Of a stretch of DNA of 64,000 nucleotides, positions 55,267 through 62,268 are shown piece after piece. This DNA is from RGIG464 sp045599585. GTDB taxonomy: Bacteria; Myxococcota_A; Bradymonadia; UBA4248. Under the pieces are notes generated by a model. That model was not told the origin of the DNA and made no database searches. It saw nothing but the letters and a program-made list of their open reading frames with translations. Location: positions 1-64,000 of the forward strand of contig JAZRWH010000049.1 of assembly GCA_045599585.1 (NCBI GenBank), written 5' to 3'. How positions within the stretch are numbered: position 1 is the first letter of the stretch; each line of letters starts with the position of its first letter. A program made the translations under genes and the position numbers.

Positions 55267-55812
55267 CTATCGAAATGAAGATGGCGGCCCGTACACAGCC
55301 TTAGGAACGGGCATTCGATTTTGCATCTTTTTCATTTCTTCAAGTTCTTTATTTGTTATAGAACCAGACTTAGACTTAGTCGTTCTTTTTTTCTTTGAAT
55401 CCTTCGGTGCTGGCTTTGCTTCTTCCGGCGTTGGCTTTAGATCTTCTGACGCCGGGACATCTGCATCCGGCAAAACACCATCAACCGAAGGCTTTTCCAT
55501 CTCTGCCTCTGGCGTCTTGTTTGAATCATTCTCAATTGCATCCTCCCTTTCAAACGGAGGCGGACCATATATATCTAAGGGCTCTTGATCAATATCTTTG
55601 GGAACTTGATCCTTATACTGGTCATAAAAAGGACCACTCTTGGAGCCTTCATCCGTCTTACCAGTTTCTTCAGCTGGATCACTAATTGGCGTAGGCTCTG
55701 CTGGTGGCGGACCATACATATTACCACTCGATCCAATTCTGTCACAGCCTGCTGCATAGAGAGACGTTATCGCACCTGCAATAATACTAATGAATTTCTT
55801 AATCATCTTCAT
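55267..55812 (-). CDS. Small lipoprotein with repeated YGPP motif
   Basis: Not recognised as a named family. 181 residues from the start at 55812 (GGAG eight bases upstream). The lipobox is AAGC (Cys ~23). The mature protein is hydrophilic, Pro/Glu/Lys/Asp-rich and probably unstructured. The motif YGPP occurs three times: MYGPPP near residue 32, IYGPPPF near 82, and VYGPPSSFR at the C-terminus. A second gene at 57421-57789 encodes a similar protein with YGMPP. The repeated short motif suggests a recognition or modification site, but no partner enzyme is adjacent. Confidence 0.72.
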   Translation of the reverse strand: MKMIKKFISIIAGAITSLYAAGCDRIGSSGNMYGPPPAEPTPISDPAEETGKTDEGSKSGPFYDQYKDQVPKDIDQEPLDIYGPPPFEREDAIENDSNKTPEAEMEKPSVDGVLPDADVPASEDLKPTPEEAKPAPKDSKKKRTTKSKSGSITNKELEEMKKMQNRMPVPKAVYGPPSSFR

Positions 55813-56250
55813 ATCCACTCTCCTGATTATTTCAAAAAAAGCATCTTAAATGCTTTTTTATACAATACTATAAACTATTATTTACGCAACTATTTTTCTA
55901 TATAGATTCCAAAGTTCTAACAACAAAGCGATCCACCTGTCCACAAACAGTAAATACGCTCTTCAAACTTAAATCTTTGTTAAATACACTTTTAAAAGCA
56001 TAGCGCATGCAGGGCAAACACGATTTATCTCAAAATATATTGTTTTAAATGGGGGAAGGCCTTCCCCTGAGCGGCTATTTCTACGAAATACGCCGCTACC
56101 CCTTCTCGCCTGCGGCGAGCACAAACGTCTCGCATTAGGTTAAGTTCGATCTATTTAGTAAATTGTCATTGCTGTAATACCTGCTATAATAATCTATGTC
56201 GTACATGACGCGTCTTTTTAGTTTTAGTCATTCGTCGAGGAAGAAATAAT
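55813..56250. other. Divergent intergenic region with a type I hairpin
   Basis: AT-rich sequence between the divergent YGPP lipoprotein and four-repeat protein genes. It should hold both promoters. It contains the type I element at 56051-56106, then a short hairpin TCGCC/GGCGA at 56105-56118. No small gene is evident. Confidence 0.5.
56051..56106 (+). repeat. Type I bulged-hairpin element
   Basis: GGGGAAGG/CCTTCCCC hairpin, TGA, GCGGC, TAT, short inner TTTC/GAAA with loop TAC, ATA, unpaired C, GCCGC, TACCCCTTC. Unlike most copies it is not behind a gene but between divergent starts. Confidence 0.85.
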
Positions 56251-57240
56251 ATGCGCCTTTCCCCTTTCATTTGTTCGATCTATCTCGCCATTTCAACAGT
56301 CATGCTTCCCACCTCGGTCTCCGCGCAAGACGATGCTTCTACGCTTTGTCTCAAAGCCAAACAAGCTAAGGACAGCAACAACAGCGCTTTGACGTGTGAT
56401 TTTGCACAAAAAGCGATTGATCTCGAAGGCGAATCCGCTTGCGGTGGCTCTGCCGTCCATTGGACATCGCTCTATTGCCGCAAAGCCCCTAAACCTGAGC
56501 ACACGTTCGAATATGAATATGAATCGGATAATAATTCCAAAGGAAGATCCAAAGTACCTGCGCATAATCGCCCAATTCCTCAAGGCCCATTCAAAATTAC
56601 GATCGATCCAAATCATTACAGCGAAATGGCTGAAGAAGATGCGTGTACCATGGCTGTCAAAGCAAAAATCCGTAAAGACTATGCCCAAGCATGTGAGTAC
56701 GGACAGGTCGCTTATCTAAAAAGTGGCGATAAAGCGTGCCATGGTAAGGCTGTGTTTTATATCGATGATTATTGTAATAAAAACTATCCCCCCCAATCAA
56801 CCAAGGAATCCGGCCAATCATCAGACACACCGCATGCAGTTCCATCAAGCAGCGGTTTAAGCCTTGACGATATCTGTTCGCTCGTCGTCAAAGCAAAAAT
56901 GAACAAAGACTACGAAAAAACCTACGAATACAGCAAAAAAGCTGTTGAACTGGGCGGTACAAATGCATGCAACGGGAAGGCTACCGAGCAAATTCACAAC
57001 GATTGCCAAGACAAAACGATTCCAAAACAGGTTAAACAACCTCAACCCAAACCGGAGCCAGCTCAACCTGTTGCCAATCAAGGCATGAGTACGGATGATC
57101 TTTGTTCTCTGGCTGTCAAAGCAAAAATACAAAAAAACACTGAAAAAGCCTGCGAATTCTACCAAAAAGCACTCAAAAAAGGTGGAAAACATGTATGCAA
57201 AGACAGCGCAGCAACTTATGTTTCAAGTTTTTGTAATTAA
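56251..57240 (+). CDS. Secreted protein with four disulfide-type helical repeats
   Basis: Not recognised. 329 residues with a signal peptide (cut near SVSAQD). The mature part has four copies of a ~48-residue unit at about 28-76, 125-173, 205-253 and 280-328. Each runs D-x-C-x-x-x-x-K-A-K, then Y-C-E-Y/F...KA, G-x-x-x-C-x-x-x-A, and ends with C before a linker. The pattern is a TPR/Sel1-like helix pair clamped by conserved Cys. In the third unit one Cys is replaced (KTYEYSKKA). Linkers are Pro/Gln/Lys-rich. It is presumably a periplasmic or surface binding protein. GAGGAAG precedes the start. Confidence 0.78.
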   Translation: MRLSPFICSIYLAISTVMLPTSVSAQDDASTLCLKAKQAKDSNNSALTCDFAQKAIDLEGESACGGSAVHWTSLYCRKAPKPEHTFEYEYESDNNSKGRSKVPAHNRPIPQGPFKITIDPNHYSEMAEEDACTMAVKAKIRKDYAQACEYGQVAYLKSGDKACHGKAVFYIDDYCNKNYPPQSTKESGQSSDTPHAVPSSSGLSLDDICSLVVKAKMNKDYEKTYEYSKKAVELGGTNACNGKATEQIHNDCQDKTIPKQVKQPQPKPEPAQPVANQGMSTDDLCSLAVKAKIQKNTEKACEFYQKALKKGGKHVCKDSAATYVSSFCN

Positions 57241-57297
57241 TATTTACAAAAAGTATCAATTACCTCCACGTATTCATAAATCATAACGATTAATAAC

Positions 57298-57329
57298 AAA
57301 AAAGGCTGTCTACCAGACAGCCTTTTTTG
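57298..57329. terminator. Bidirectional terminator
   Basis: A perfect 7-bp stem GGCTGTC/GACAGCC (57304-57322) is flanked by A and T runs on both sides. It serves the plus-strand four-repeat gene and the minus-strand YGxP lipoprotein gene. Confidence 0.9.
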
Positions 57330-57339
57330 TTAATGAATA

Positions 57340-57423
57340 TCACTTCTCAAATCTAGCTGGCTCAACCCCATACAACGCTTTATACACGGGTCGGTCAGGC
57401 AGTTTTTGAAGCTGATCTATTCA
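57340..57423 (-). pseudogene. In-frame continuation past TGA of the YGMPP lipoprotein gene
   Basis: After the TGA at 57421-57423 the same frame stays open for 26 codons and ends at a second TGA (57340-57342), 11 bases before the terminator stem. The encoded tail ends PVYKALYGVEPARFEK. This resembles the natural C-terminus of the other family member (PVPKAVYGPPSSFR at 55267). The gene therefore probably once ended here. Either the first TGA is a recent truncation, or it is read through; the sequence alone cannot decide. No SECIS-like structure was examined in detail. Confidence 0.7.
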
Positions 57424-57789
57424 ATCCTGAGAATCGTCCCCCACGGGCTGATCGTTCAACTCAGGCGGCATACCATAGAGAGCCATAATATGCTGATCAG
57501 CATCCACGGGATTCTCTTTAAGAATATCAGCCTCTTGGTTGTCTTGTACAGGCTGATCGTTCAACTCAGGCGGCATGCCGTAGATTGCCACGGGATAATC
57601 ATCGTTTTCAGGCAAGTTTTCTTTAAGAATAGCGCCATCTGTATTGTCAGAGGGCGAAGCGTTATCCTTCGTGACATGGTCTGTCTCTTCGACATTTGAA
57701 GACTTAACGTTATTTTTTGAACAGCCAGAAACGATAAGCGCAACAGCAACGCCTGCGGCAATGCCAATGAATGATAAGATTTTCTTCAT
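57421..57789 (-). CDS. Small lipoprotein with repeated YGMPP motif
   Basis: 122 residues behind AGGAG, lipobox VSGC (Cys ~23). The mature part is acidic and low in complexity. It contains two near-identical stretches, AIYGMPPELNDQPV (~70) and ALYGMPPELNDQPV (~103), separated by EADILKENP-like sequence that also repeats (AILKENLPEN earlier). It is related to the YGPP lipoprotein at 55267-55812 by the lipobox, composition and Y-G-x-P motif. Its annotated stop may be a premature TGA (see the continuation at 57340-57423). Function unknown. Confidence 0.75.
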   Translation of the reverse strand: MKKILSFIGIAAGVAVALIVSGCSKNNVKSSNVEETDHVTKDNASPSDNTDGAILKENLPENDDYPVAIYGMPPELNDQPVQDNQEADILKENPVDADQHIMALYGMPPELNDQPVGDDSQD

Positions 57790-58144
57790 AGTAAAACTCC
57801 TTTATTTGAATCAAGTGCACAAATTTATCACGAAGTGCATTGAAACGAATCGAGTGCAAGCCTATGCAGCAAGCTGCAATGGCAGTTACAGTATATGAAT
57901 TTTGACACAAATACAATCAATAGAAGGCAAAAAGCGTTACACGCTTGCAAGACAAGTAACTGTAGTCAAACACGTGCGCGTACAGGTGTGCATAAAGTTA
58001 GTCTAGACACGTATAGATACGTAACAAAGAAGCACGATTGAGCATGGCCCACGCATCGAGAAAGCGACGCGTATGGACGGCCCGCAGGGCCGGAGAAGCG
58101 GCGCCAAACGCGGCGTATTGAGCGGAAACGCGAAAAGCCGCGTC
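57790..58144. other. Non-coding region, GC-rich at its right end
   Basis: The left half is AT-rich and should contain the promoter of the YGMPP lipoprotein gene. The right half (58040-58140) is much richer in GC, with a GGCCC/GGGCC hairpin near 58078-58093 and GCGGC/GCGTAT fragments like decayed bulged-hairpin elements. No gene is seen. Confidence 0.45.
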
Positions 58145-58174
58145 AAAAAAAAGGCCGCCCCGAAGAGCAGCCTT
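58145..58174 (-). terminator. Terminator after the CFI-box/barrel gene
   Basis: On the minus strand a GC-rich stem (AAGGCTGC with the complementary GCGGCCTT, one mismatch) is followed by eight T. Confidence 0.85.
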
Positions 58175-58200
58175 ATAGGATTATGAAATGAAGATATGGA

Positions 58201-60132
58201 TTAAAATTCCAAACCAAGACCTATTTGGAACGTTGCATTTTCGGTAAGGTCGAAAGCACCGCCTGCATAGAAATTGTTAATATTGGCATACATATATTCG
58301 GCAAAGAGGTATGAGTTATTAACGCCCCATTCGACATCAAAAGCCTTAGCCATACTTGGAGAGATCCAGTCGAGGACAAAAGCGAGTCCTGCAACGGCAT
58401 GGAAGCCAAAAGTGCCACCGTAACCTTTTTTGCCACCGGCCGAGGGGATATCACCGGAAGCATTTTCGACGAACCAAATATAATAATCAAAGCCACCTTT
58501 TACATAAATCGTAAGAGGGACATTGAATCGCTGCCAAAGGTAGTCGAAGCGGTAAACGAGCGAGAGGCGGAAAGGGAGCCAATGAATGGAAGTTTCATCG
58601 ACAGTGGTATTACCGTCGTTATCGATCGCCTTACCGGTAATATTGCCGTAGCCGAAATGAAAGCCCAAGCCCAGTGAGCCGACGCCGCGCCAAAACTGCC
58701 AATCGTATTCGCCTTCGAGGAGGAAGCCAGAATTATCGGAGAAGTGTTTTTTAAAAGCGCTTCCGAGTTTATCAGGCGTATAGGGACCAGCTTTTAATTC
58801 GACCATCATATTGACGGGCGATTCGTCGTCCGAATCGAGCGCGAAGGCATCGGAGGGGGCAGTCACACAGAGTGCAGAAGCGAGCAGTACAGCGGCGGCG
58901 GTAGATTTAGAGGCCAACGCTATTTTTTTTTGTCTTTTTCTGCGAATGAGCATGGCGATGCCGAAGCAGAAGAGGAGGAAGATGCCCGCGAGGACAACTG
59001 GAGCGTTAAGCGCAAGATAAGCCATGCCATAGACAGGCCAGAGGAGCGTACGCGTAATGGCGCGGGCCGTCGGGTGTTGTCCGATGAAGTGCGCGAGTGG
59101 CGGACTTAAGCGATAATAGGTATCGACGAATGCGCGGCCAGGGGCATTCGTAAGGAGGATATTGTCGCGGAACTTGCGCAGGAGCGCGACGTGGGGTTCT
59201 TGTGTTGATCCCCAAGCAGCGGTTGCAATGAAGCAGAAACCACCATCAACGTCTGCATTCTCAGCCCGATACGTTTCCCAGAAATCGTTACTTGAGAGTG
59301 TCGTGACGTCAACGACAGGCCCCATAAGACTTTCGTTGCCCACAGAATCGACAGCTGTAATACCGATTTTGTAGTCAGTTTCTTCGTCAATATGGTCTTT
59401 GAGGGTCGCACTTGTTTTAGAGATGCTCATGGTATCAGCATTGACATCTTCTGGCGCCTGACCTTGAGCCATCGCAACAGAGGTATCGGAAGTATAATAG
59501 ATATTATACGAAGCAGCGCTATCCACAGCATCCCAAGAAAGTTCGATAGAGCTTCCGCCAGGTTCGGCCGAAAGTGAGCTCGGAGCAGCCGGACGTTTTG
59601 TACGGAAATCGAGGACATACGTCACATTATAAATATTCTCGGAGAGAGCCGACGAATCATTGACGATCAGATAGATGTAGGATGTCTCAGCCAAGTTCTC
59701 GCACATATCAGCCGAAGTCGCGGAACTGAGCTTAGAGGCCTTTAGTTTTACCGTAATCGGGCCTGTAGAAGCGCTCAAGGGCTGATTATTTACAATATTT
59801 TCGCATTCTTCAGACGAATCGCGCTCTAATTTTTTATTTGAACAAGCTTGAGATCCATTTGCGAATTTCACAGAAAATTTAGCTGATGAAGAGAGCTTGT
59901 TCGTCTTATCGAGCGTATAGACAAAACTCACTTCTCCCGTGGAGATATCGAAGAGATCTTCACATCGTCTGACGTTAAAAACGAGCGTTTTGTCAGCATC
60001 ATAAGCTGAAGTATTCAACGAACTCGTGAGCGACCAATCAGACTCGCTTGTATTAGCCTGAGCAGCTGTGGGGAGCCCAAGCCCGAGAATAAGGGCGGCC
60101 ATAGCGCCCATTCTGGAGAACATAAACTTCAT
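58201..60132 (-). CDS. Fibronectin III / CFI-box protein fused to a barrel domain
   Basis: 643 residues from the start at 60132, which overlaps the asd stop as TAATG behind AAGGATGG, so the two are translationally coupled. Order: signal peptide (cut near AQAN); a beta domain ~30-180; a fibronectin type III domain ~183-280; the CFI-box C-terminal signature GFCFIATAAWGS (~298) with its conserved RKFRDNILL...RLSPP tail; a membrane helix (~373-393); and the Arg/Lys cluster RRKRQKK. Proteins with this signal normally end here. Instead a second signal-peptide-like segment follows (STAAAVLLASALCVT, AFA before LDSDDE). Then a ~200-residue Gly/aromatic-rich domain like an outer-membrane beta-barrel, ending QIGLGLEF. 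An internal Met394 could start a separate barrel protein. Confidence 0.78.
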   Translation of the reverse strand: MKFMFSRMGAMAALILGLGLPTAAQANTSESDWSLTSSLNTSAYDADKTLVFNVRRCEDLFDISTGEVSFVYTLDKTNKLSSSAKFSVKFANGSQACSNKKLERDSSEECENIVNNQPLSASTGPITVKLKASKLSSATSADMCENLAETSYIYLIVNDSSALSENIYNVTYVLDFRTKRPAAPSSLSAEPGGSSIELSWDAVDSAASYNIYYTSDTSVAMAQGQAPEDVNADTMSISKTSATLKDHIDEETDYKIGITAVDSVGNESLMGPVVDVTTLSSNDFWETYRAENADVDGGFCFIATAAWGSTQEPHVALLRKFRDNILLTNAPGRAFVDTYYRLSPPLAHFIGQHPTARAITRTLLWPVYGMAYLALNAPVVLAGIFLLFCFGIAMLIRRKRQKKIALASKSTAAAVLLASALCVTAPSDAFALDSDDESPVNMMVELKAGPYTPDKLGSAFKKHFSDNSGFLLEGEYDWQFWRGVGSLGLGFHFGYGNITGKAIDNDGNTTVDETSIHWLPFRLSLVYRFDYLWQRFNVPLTIYVKGGFDYYIWFVENASGDIPSAGGKKGYGGTFGFHAVAGLAFVLDWISPSMAKAFDVEWGVNNSYLFAEYMYANINNFYAGGAFDLTENATFQIGLGLEF

Positions 60133-61157
60133 TAATCCATCCTTGCATGGTTCCAAGCCGCGCAGGCAATCTGCACAGCGTTTAGCGCAGCACCTTTTAA
60201 CAGGTTATCGCTCACAACCCAAAAGATTAGACCTTGCTCGACCGGATCTTTTCGAATTCGACCGACGAGCGTCTGAAACAAGCCTTCCGCCTGTACACTG
60301 GTGGGATAAGCTGACGGATCTGCGATATCCGTGACGCAAAGGCCATCCATTTGATTCAATATTGTTTGCGCCTCTGCGACAGAAATATCTTTTTGCGTTG
60401 AGACATGAACGACTTCACTATGGCTTCTCATCACGGGAACGCGCACACACGTTGCGCTCACAGGAAGATCGGGTCTGCCTAGTATTTTTTTTGTCTCATT
60501 CATCATTTTGTGTTCTTCTTCAGTGAAACCATCTTCTGTAAGCGGTCCAATCTGAGGAACAACATCAAAAGCGATTGTACGAGCATGAACTGCTGATTTT
60601 TCTGGACGTTTGCCGTCGAGTGTCTGACGCGTTTCATTCAACAACGCATCCATGCCTTTTTGTCCTGCACCACTACATGACTGATAAGTCGCCACGCGGA
60701 CAGAACGAATGCCTACGGCCCTATCCAAAGCAGCCAGCGCCAACACCATCTGAATGGTTGAACAGTTTGGATTGGCGATGATCCGCGGACTCAAATCGAT
60801 CAGCTCTCCGTTGACTTCGGGAACGACCAACGCTTTGTCGGCATCCATGCGATAAGCCGAAGTATTATCGATGACGAGCGCCCCTGCCTCTACGGCTTTT
60901 GGTGCCAACGCAAGAGACACTGATTTTCCTGCACTGAACAAAGCAATGTCTACGCCCTCAAAGCTGTACAATGCGGCATCCTGAACAGTTTTTGCCCCCC
61001 ACGGCGTGTCGATCAATTTACCGGCCGAACGACTTGAAGCAACCAAATCAAGTTCGCCAACCGGAAATTTCAGCGCATCAAGGCAATGTATCATCTCGCG
61101 ACCTACGGCACCCGTTGCACCGACGACTGCGACATGAGCTTTCTCAGACTTCTTCAT
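60132..61157 (-). CDS. asd: Aspartate-semialdehyde dehydrogenase
   Basis: A 341-residue enzyme that reduces aspartyl phosphate to aspartate semialdehyde with NADPH, the branch to Lys/diaminopimelate, Thr and Met. It has the NADP loop GATGAVGREM (13-22), phosphate-binding SSRSAGK (41-47), the active-site Cys132 in NPNCSTIQ, and QSCSGAGQKGM, with a catalytic-region RVPVMRSHSEVVHV. The length is standard. A GGGAG site precedes the ATG. It is the first gene of a two-gene unit with the fibronectin/CFI-box protein, a partner with no obvious metabolic link. Confidence 0.96.
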   Translation of the reverse strand: MKKSEKAHVAVVGATGAVGREMIHCLDALKFPVGELDLVASSRSAGKLIDTPWGAKTVQDAALYSFEGVDIALFSAGKSVSLALAPKAVEAGALVIDNTSAYRMDADKALVVPEVNGELIDLSPRIIANPNCSTIQMVLALAALDRAVGIRSVRVATYQSCSGAGQKGMDALLNETRQTLDGKRPEKSAVHARTIAFDVVPQIGPLTEDGFTEEEHKMMNETKKILGRPDLPVSATCVRVPVMRSHSEVVHVSTQKDISVAEAQTILNQMDGLCVTDIADPSAYPTSVQAEGLFQTLVGRIRKDPVEQGLIFWVVSDNLLKGAALNAVQIACAAWNHARMD

Positions 61158-61311
61158 GAAAAAAAACTCCCTAAAATCCCCCGGCCCAATCTTTCGTTAT
61201 TACCACGTCAGAGGCACAGTTGCACTTATTTCAGTGTTTTAAACCAAAGAATTATTGCGTCTATTTCACCTAAATGCTTCAAGATCGGGTCCTGTGCCCC
61301 ATTTTATCAAA

Positions 61312-61452
61312 GGGGGAAGTCTCCCCCTGAGCGGCTATCATCAACGCATGAGCAAACAAGGTTGCTTTTAGCATCCAAGAAAACAATAAATGCGACCCTT
61401 TCCGACCGTTCGAATGCACTGAACGCGCTGATGATACGCCGCTACCCCCTCT
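61312..61452 (+). repeat. Type I bulged-hairpin element with ~95-base insert
   Basis: Type I frame (GGGGGA/TCCCCC, TGA, GCGGC ... unpaired C, GCCGC, TACCCCCTC). Its inner arms start TATCATCA and end TGATGATA, continuing to CGC/GCG with one mismatch. They enclose a loop of about 75 bases with no sequence similarity to the inserts at 26553 or 9018. Confidence 0.85.
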
Positions 61453-61505
61453 TCGCCGCAGCGCTTCAAACACATTGTTTGGCCTGAATGATCATCTCAA
61501 AAACA

Positions 61506-61546
61506 AAAAAACGGCAGCACTCCATCCTCATGAAGTACTGCCGCTA
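61506..61546 (-). terminator. Terminator after the secreted protein gene
   Basis: A stem with arms GCGGCAGT / GCTGCCGT (one mismatch region) begins about 14 bases past the stop of the gene at 61560 and is followed on the minus strand by a T run. Confidence 0.75.
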
Positions 61547-61559
61547 AAAAAGAAGATGA

Positions 61560-62165
61560 TTAACCGAGCGTATATGCTGCAACCATATCCGAATCCATAG
61601 ACCAATCACCATCCAGTTTCTGATTCAAAATAATGACCAGTTTTTTGCTGTCAGGCGTCCAATAAGCACTCTTAATGCTTACAGCTGCAACTTTTTTCTT
61701 TGAAGGACTCGTAAACAACGCCGCATAACCTAACGTCATGCTCTGTCCACCAGCAGAAAGCGTCAGCTGAAGATTCTCACCGATTACCATTCCGCCTAAC
61801 TGCCAACCAACAGGAGAAACCATACCTTCGTGATGGCCACCACGAATGCCATAGGGCGCAACTTCTTTAGAAGCAAGTGCTTTGTCAAGCGATACGCCTT
61901 TCAACGGGTAGACCAAAACAGGACCTTGGCCACCGACCTTATAGATGACAAGCGATTTGCCAGCGAGCTGGCTACCTTGAACGATTGCATAAAAATCAGG
62001 ATTAACGCCAAAACCGACAAAATCCATCGTAATTTTGTCTGTATCCTGAGCCTGAGCCTCCATCGGAGCCATGGTCACACCAGAAATCGCAGCACCTACA
62101 AAACAGACAGCGGCACCAAGGGCGAACAGAGAACGAGAAAGGATTTGACGCATATTGTTCTTCAT
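61560..62165 (-). CDS. Secreted protein of unknown function
   Basis: 201 residues from the start at 62165, which has a perfect AGGAGG; an upstream in-frame start at 62246 adds 27 residues before the signal peptide. The signal peptide (FALGAAVCFVGAAISG) is cut near AQAQ. The mature ~160 residues are beta-rich without Cys: FVGFGVNPDFYAIVQG, VVYPLKG-like and AYWTPDSKKLVIIL segments. This loosely resembles secreted beta-propeller-blade proteins such as DUF2259, but the similarity is weak. It lies 103 bases downstream of the AgmX/PglI-like gene and may be its operon partner. Confidence 0.72.
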   Translation of the reverse strand: MKNNMRQILSRSLFALGAAVCFVGAAISGVTMAPMEAQAQDTDKITMDFVGFGVNPDFYAIVQGSQLAGKSLVIYKVGGQGPVLVYPLKGVSLDKALASKEVAPYGIRGGHHEGMVSPVGWQLGGMVIGENLQLTLSAGGQSMTLGYAALFTSPSKKKVAAVSIKSAYWTPDSKKLVIILNQKLDGDWSMDSDMVAAYTLG

Positions 62166-62268
62166 ACCAGAACCTCCTATAGAATCGATAAGCAGAATTT
62201 CGACCTGTCTGCCAAGAGCAGAAAACGCACTCAATGATGCATGCAATCAGCAGACCAACTTCGATAAT

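Noticed and set aside
56051..56106. Simple Rho-independent terminator
   Set aside because: Sits between divergent starts, has no T run, and matches the type I hairpin frame.
57790..58144. Structured ncRNA in the GC-rich stretch
   Set aside because: Short local hairpins only; no match to 6S, tmRNA, RNase P or SRP RNA could be recognised.
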